DNA of 9,606 nt. Origin: Sulfitobacter sp. (GTDB lineage Bacteria > Pseudomonadota > Alphaproteobacteria > Rhodobacterales > Rhodobacteraceae). Positions 7,527 through 9,606 of this stretch are shown in pieces (within the stretch, counting starts at the first letter, position 1; each line of letters opens with the position of its first letter). Under the pieces are notes generated by a model, which ran no database searches, was not told the DNA's origin, and was given only the letters and a program-made list of their open reading frames with translations. A program made the position numbers and the translations under genes. The stretch covers positions 1 to 9,606 of the forward strand of contig JAGXHD010000134.1 in NCBI GenBank assembly GCA_024636395.1, written 5' to 3'.

Positions 7527-8903
7527 ATGAGCACAAACCCACCAAACCTCCGCCCCGATCTTGCGCCGCGCGCGACTTTTTCCGAGCCCAAGCGCACGGG
7601 CCAGCCGACCATCGGCATGGTCTCGCTCGGCTGTCCCAAGGCGTTGGTTGATTCCGAACGGATCCTGACGCGCCTTCGCGCCGAAGGCTATGCCATCTCG
7701 CCCGATTATGCGGGCGCGGACGCCGTGATCGTCAACACGTGCGGCTTTCTCGATTCCGCCAAGGCAGAAAGCCTTGATGCCATCGGCGAGGCGCTGACGG
7801 AAAACGGCCGTGTGATCGTGACCGGCTGCCTCGGCGCAGAGCCCGACTATATCCGCGAGCACCATCCCCGTATCCTCGCCGTGACCGGCCCGCATCAGTA
7901 CGAGCAGGTGCTCGACGCCGTGCACCTAGCCGTGCCGCCGTCCCCCGATCCGTTCATTGATCTGCTGCCCGCCTCCGGCGTGTCGCTCACGCCACGGCAT
8001 TTCAGCTATCTGAAAATCTCGGAGGGCTGCAATCACAAGTGCAAGTTCTGCATCATTCCCGATATGCGCGGGAAGCTCCAAAGCCGCCCCGCCCACGCCG
8101 TGCTCCGCGAGGCCGAAAAACTGGTCGCAAACGGGGTGAAGGAGCTGCTGGTCATCTCGCAGGACACCTCCGCCTACGGTGTCGATATCAAACACGCGGA
8201 AGATCGCGGGCACCGCGCCCATATCACTGATCTGGCGCGCGATCTGGGGTCCTTGGGCGCGTGGGTGCGGTTGCACTATGTCTATCCCTACCCCCACGTC
8301 CGCCAGTTGATCCCGCTGATGGCGGAGGGGCTTGTGCTGCCCTATCTGGATATCCCGTTCCAACACGCACATCCCGACGTGCTCAAACGCATGGCACGGC
8401 CCGCAGCCGGATCGAAAACCCTCGACGAGATTGCCGCATGGCGCGACGTTTGTCCCGATATCACGCTGCGCTCGACCTTCATCGTCGGCTATCCCGGCGA
8501 GACGGAAGCGGAGTTCCAGACCCTGCTCGATTGGATGGACGAGGCGCAACTGGATCGCGTGGGTTGTTTCCAATATGAGAACGTCGCCGGTGCGCGCTCG
8601 AACGCCCTGCCCGACCACGTCGATGCGGAGGTGAAGCAGGACCGCTGGAACCGTTTCATGGAGAAAGCACAGAGCATCTCGGAAGCTAAGCTTCAGGCCA
8701 AAGTCGGCAAACGGATGGACGTGATCATCGACGAGATCGACGGCGACGCCGCGACGTGCCGCACCAAAGCGGACGCACCCGAGATCGATGGGAACCTGTT
8801 CATCGACGAAGGCTTCGAGGCGCTGAGCGTGGGCGATATCGTGACAGTCGAGGTGGAAGAAGCGGGCGAGTATGATCTGTGGGGACGGGTTGTTTCAGCT
8901 TAA
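7527..8903 (+). CDS. rimO: Ribosomal protein S12 methylthiotransferase RimO
   Basis: RimO is a radical-SAM enzyme that adds a methylthio group to the conserved aspartate of ribosomal protein S12 (D88 in E. coli numbering). The 458 residues follow the family order. An N-terminal methylthiotransferase domain (about 27-135) carries the three cysteines of the auxiliary Fe-S cluster: C36 in SLGCPKALVDSE, C72 in NTCGF and C101 in TGCLG. A radical-SAM core (about 157-385) holds CX3CX2C at C168, C172 and C175 (EGCNHKCKFC). A C-terminal TRAM domain (about 393-458) is rich in acidic residues. The SLGCPKALVDSE motif separates RimO from the tRNA enzyme MiaB. Length is slightly above E. coli RimO (441) because of a short N-terminal extension. 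No Shine-Dalgarno is seen at this ATG. The upstream rhodanese probably faces the periplasm, so it is not an obvious sulfur donor for this cytoplasmic enzyme. Confidence 0.95.
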   Translation: MSTNPPNLRPDLAPRATFSEPKRTGQPTIGMVSLGCPKALVDSERILTRLRAEGYAISPDYAGADAVIVNTCGFLDSAKAESLDAIGEALTENGRVIVTGCLGAEPDYIREHHPRILAVTGPHQYEQVLDAVHLAVPPSPDPFIDLLPASGVSLTPRHFSYLKISEGCNHKCKFCIIPDMRGKLQSRPAHAVLREAEKLVANGVKELLVISQDTSAYGVDIKHAEDRGHRAHITDLARDLGSLGAWVRLHYVYPYPHVRQLIPLMAEGLVLPYLDIPFQHAHPDVLKRMARPAAGSKTLDEIAAWRDVCPDITLRSTFIVGYPGETEAEFQTLLDWMDEAQLDRVGCFQYENVAGARSNALPDHVDAEVKQDRWNRFMEKAQSISEAKLQAKVGKRMDVIIDEIDGDAATCRTKADAPEIDGNLFIDEGFEALSVGDIVTVEVEEAGEYDLWGRVVSA

Positions 8904-8990
8904 AGAAGCATCGCGGAATGATCGCTTCCCATCGAAAAGACTGAACAGACGGCAAGGATAGCACGTTATATCTTTCCCCGGAGACGTAGG

Positions 8991-9367
8991 ATGACCAGTT
9001 CACAGGCGGTTGCAGTTGCGGAAACGTCCGTTTTACGAGATCGGGTCTGCCGAAAAGAGTAGGCATCTGCCATTGCATGGATTGTCGCAAACATCACGGC
9101 GCCCTGTTTTACGCTGCTGCCGTTTTCACCAACGATAGTGTTAACGTTGAAGGCCACACACGCGACTAGCGAGGACGCCATTTCTGCCCGAAGTGTGGCT
9201 CATCCATATTCGCGCGCCGTGATGGAGAGATCGAACTGCACTTGGGTTCATTCGACAGCCCCGACCAGTTAACGCCAACCTATGAGAGCTGGACCGCACA
9301 CCGCGAGCACTGGCTGCCCGAGTTTGTCGGCATGTTGCCTTTCAGGCATGGCCGGACAGAAGACTAG
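8991..9367 (+). pseudogene. Broken GFA-family (glutathione-dependent formaldehyde-activating-like) zinc protein
   Basis: GFA-family proteins are small zinc-binding proteins named after the glutathione-formaldehyde adduct enzyme; most members have no proven reaction. A GGAG (8980-8983) stands 7 nt before ATG 8991, but the family sequence runs in the next frame from about 8996, so one base is missing (or two extra) after the second codon. That frame reads FTGGCSCGNVRF, then CHCMDCRKHHGALFY, then meets an amber TAG at 9167-9169, where relatives usually have an aromatic residue before RGRHFCP. After the stop it continues in the same frame with FCPKCGSSIF and a normal C-terminus to TAG 9365-9367. 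All expected zinc cysteines (CxC, CxCxxC, CxxC) are intact, which suggests recent inactivation. A sequencing or assembly error could explain one lesion but less easily both. It shares strand with rimO, separated by 87 nt. Confidence 0.85.
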
Positions 9368-9509
9368 CCGCGCGCTAAGCGGATGGCCTGAGGTACAATT
9401 GCACGTCCGGGAACGGAATCTTCAAACATATTGAAATAGGCACGCGTAGCCCTATCTGGTGGTGCAGTAGAACGTGAACACTACATATGGGACAAACACA
9501 AAGCACCAC

Positions 9510-9538
9510 TTGACAATGTTCCCTTTATGTTCTATCTA
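9510..9538 (+). promoter_or_regulatory. Sigma-70 type promoter of the right-end gene
   Basis: A perfect -35 box TTGACA (9510-9515) is followed after 17 bp by TATCTA (9533-9538), a weak -10 box (3/6). The predicted start near 9545 gives a leader of about 25 nt with a strong Shine-Dalgarno AAGGGAGG (9556-9563) before ATG 9569. The spacer between the two boxes contains the LexA operator described separately. Confidence 0.65.
9518..9532 (+). promoter_or_regulatory. LexA (SOS) operator GTTC-N7-GTTC
   Basis: GTTC at 9518-9521 and GTTC at 9529-9532 are separated by exactly 7 bp. This direct repeat is the established LexA box of alphaproteobacteria, including Rhodobacter. It lies wholly between the -35 and -10 boxes, so a bound repressor would block RNA polymerase. 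The gene starting at 9569 is therefore probably induced by DNA damage. The motif is exact and its placement ideal; binding is inferred. Confidence 0.75.
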
Positions 9539-9568
9539 CTGAGAATAACGAGAACAAGGGAGGTCCCC

Positions 9569-9606
9569 ATGTCTTACCAAACAACTTTTTCGGATCTCTT
9601 TGAGAC
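9569..9606 (+). CDS. 5' end of a probable SOS-regulated gene, cut by the window edge
   Basis: ATG 9569 is preceded by a strong ribosome binding site (AAGGGAGG, 5-nt spacing) and a promoter with a perfect LexA box. Only 12 full codons are visible, MSYQTTFSDLFE, with no stop before the end. That is too short to identify a family; I do not recognise it. The start is well supported by its signals and the regulation suggests a DNA-damage role, but the product is unknown. Confidence 0.7.
   Translation, partial: MSYQTTFSDLFE

Noticed and set aside
8906..8930. Possible rimO terminator (GAAGCATC...GATCGCTTC)
   Set aside because: The stem has a bulge and no T run follows, so it is not supported as an intrinsic terminator.
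9421..9435. TTCAA-N5-TTGAA inverted repeat as a regulatory site
   Set aside because: Five-base arms in an AT-rich stretch occur by chance, and it is about 75 bp upstream of the promoter with no other support.

Overview
The window looks like the chromosome of a marine-type alphaproteobacterium, most likely Rhodobacterales/Roseobacter group. The reasons are GC-rich codon use in the intact genes, the protein flavours (short uracil-DNA glycosylase, SseB-family protein, YHS-domain protein, RimO) and a perfect alphaproteobacterial LexA operator, GTTC-N7-GTTC, near the right end. The assignment comes from reading the sequence, not from a database match.

Left region (1-2370): no intact gene. A stretch of clearly lower GC holds the remains of one + strand gene of about 700 codons (about 156-2250). 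It can be read as one continuous zinc-finger, probably transposase-like, protein only by crossing three in-frame stop codons and six frameshifts. A perfect 18-bp hairpin (75-114) lies before it and a perfect 14-bp hairpin (2262-2295) after it.

Capsule export (2371-4717, minus strand): a KpsT-like ABC ATPase followed, with a short overlap, by a KpsE/BexC/CtrB-like inner-membrane export protein that has an unusually long cytoplasmic N-terminus. The partner permease (KpsM) is not in the window, and the unit stops at the hairpin beside the decayed element.

Housekeeping block (4993-8903, plus strand): a family-4-like uracil-DNA glycosylase overlaps an SseB-family gene by 4 nt. Next come an exported YHS-domain protein and, 3 nt after it, a membrane-anchored rhodanese. 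Last is rimO (ribosomal protein S12 methylthiotransferase), whose promoter-like sequence sits so close to its ATG that the mRNA may be leaderless.

Right end (8991-9606): a glutathione-dependent formaldehyde-activating (GFA)-type zinc protein with a frameshift near its start and an amber codon, but all visible cysteine ligands intact. After it comes a promoter with a perfect LexA box filling the -35/-10 spacer, driving a gene of which only 12 codons are visible.

No wholly new system is evident. The most interesting items are the SOS-type promoter on the cut-off gene, the heavily decayed transposase-like gene next to an apparently incomplete capsule export operon, and the extended KpsE-like protein.
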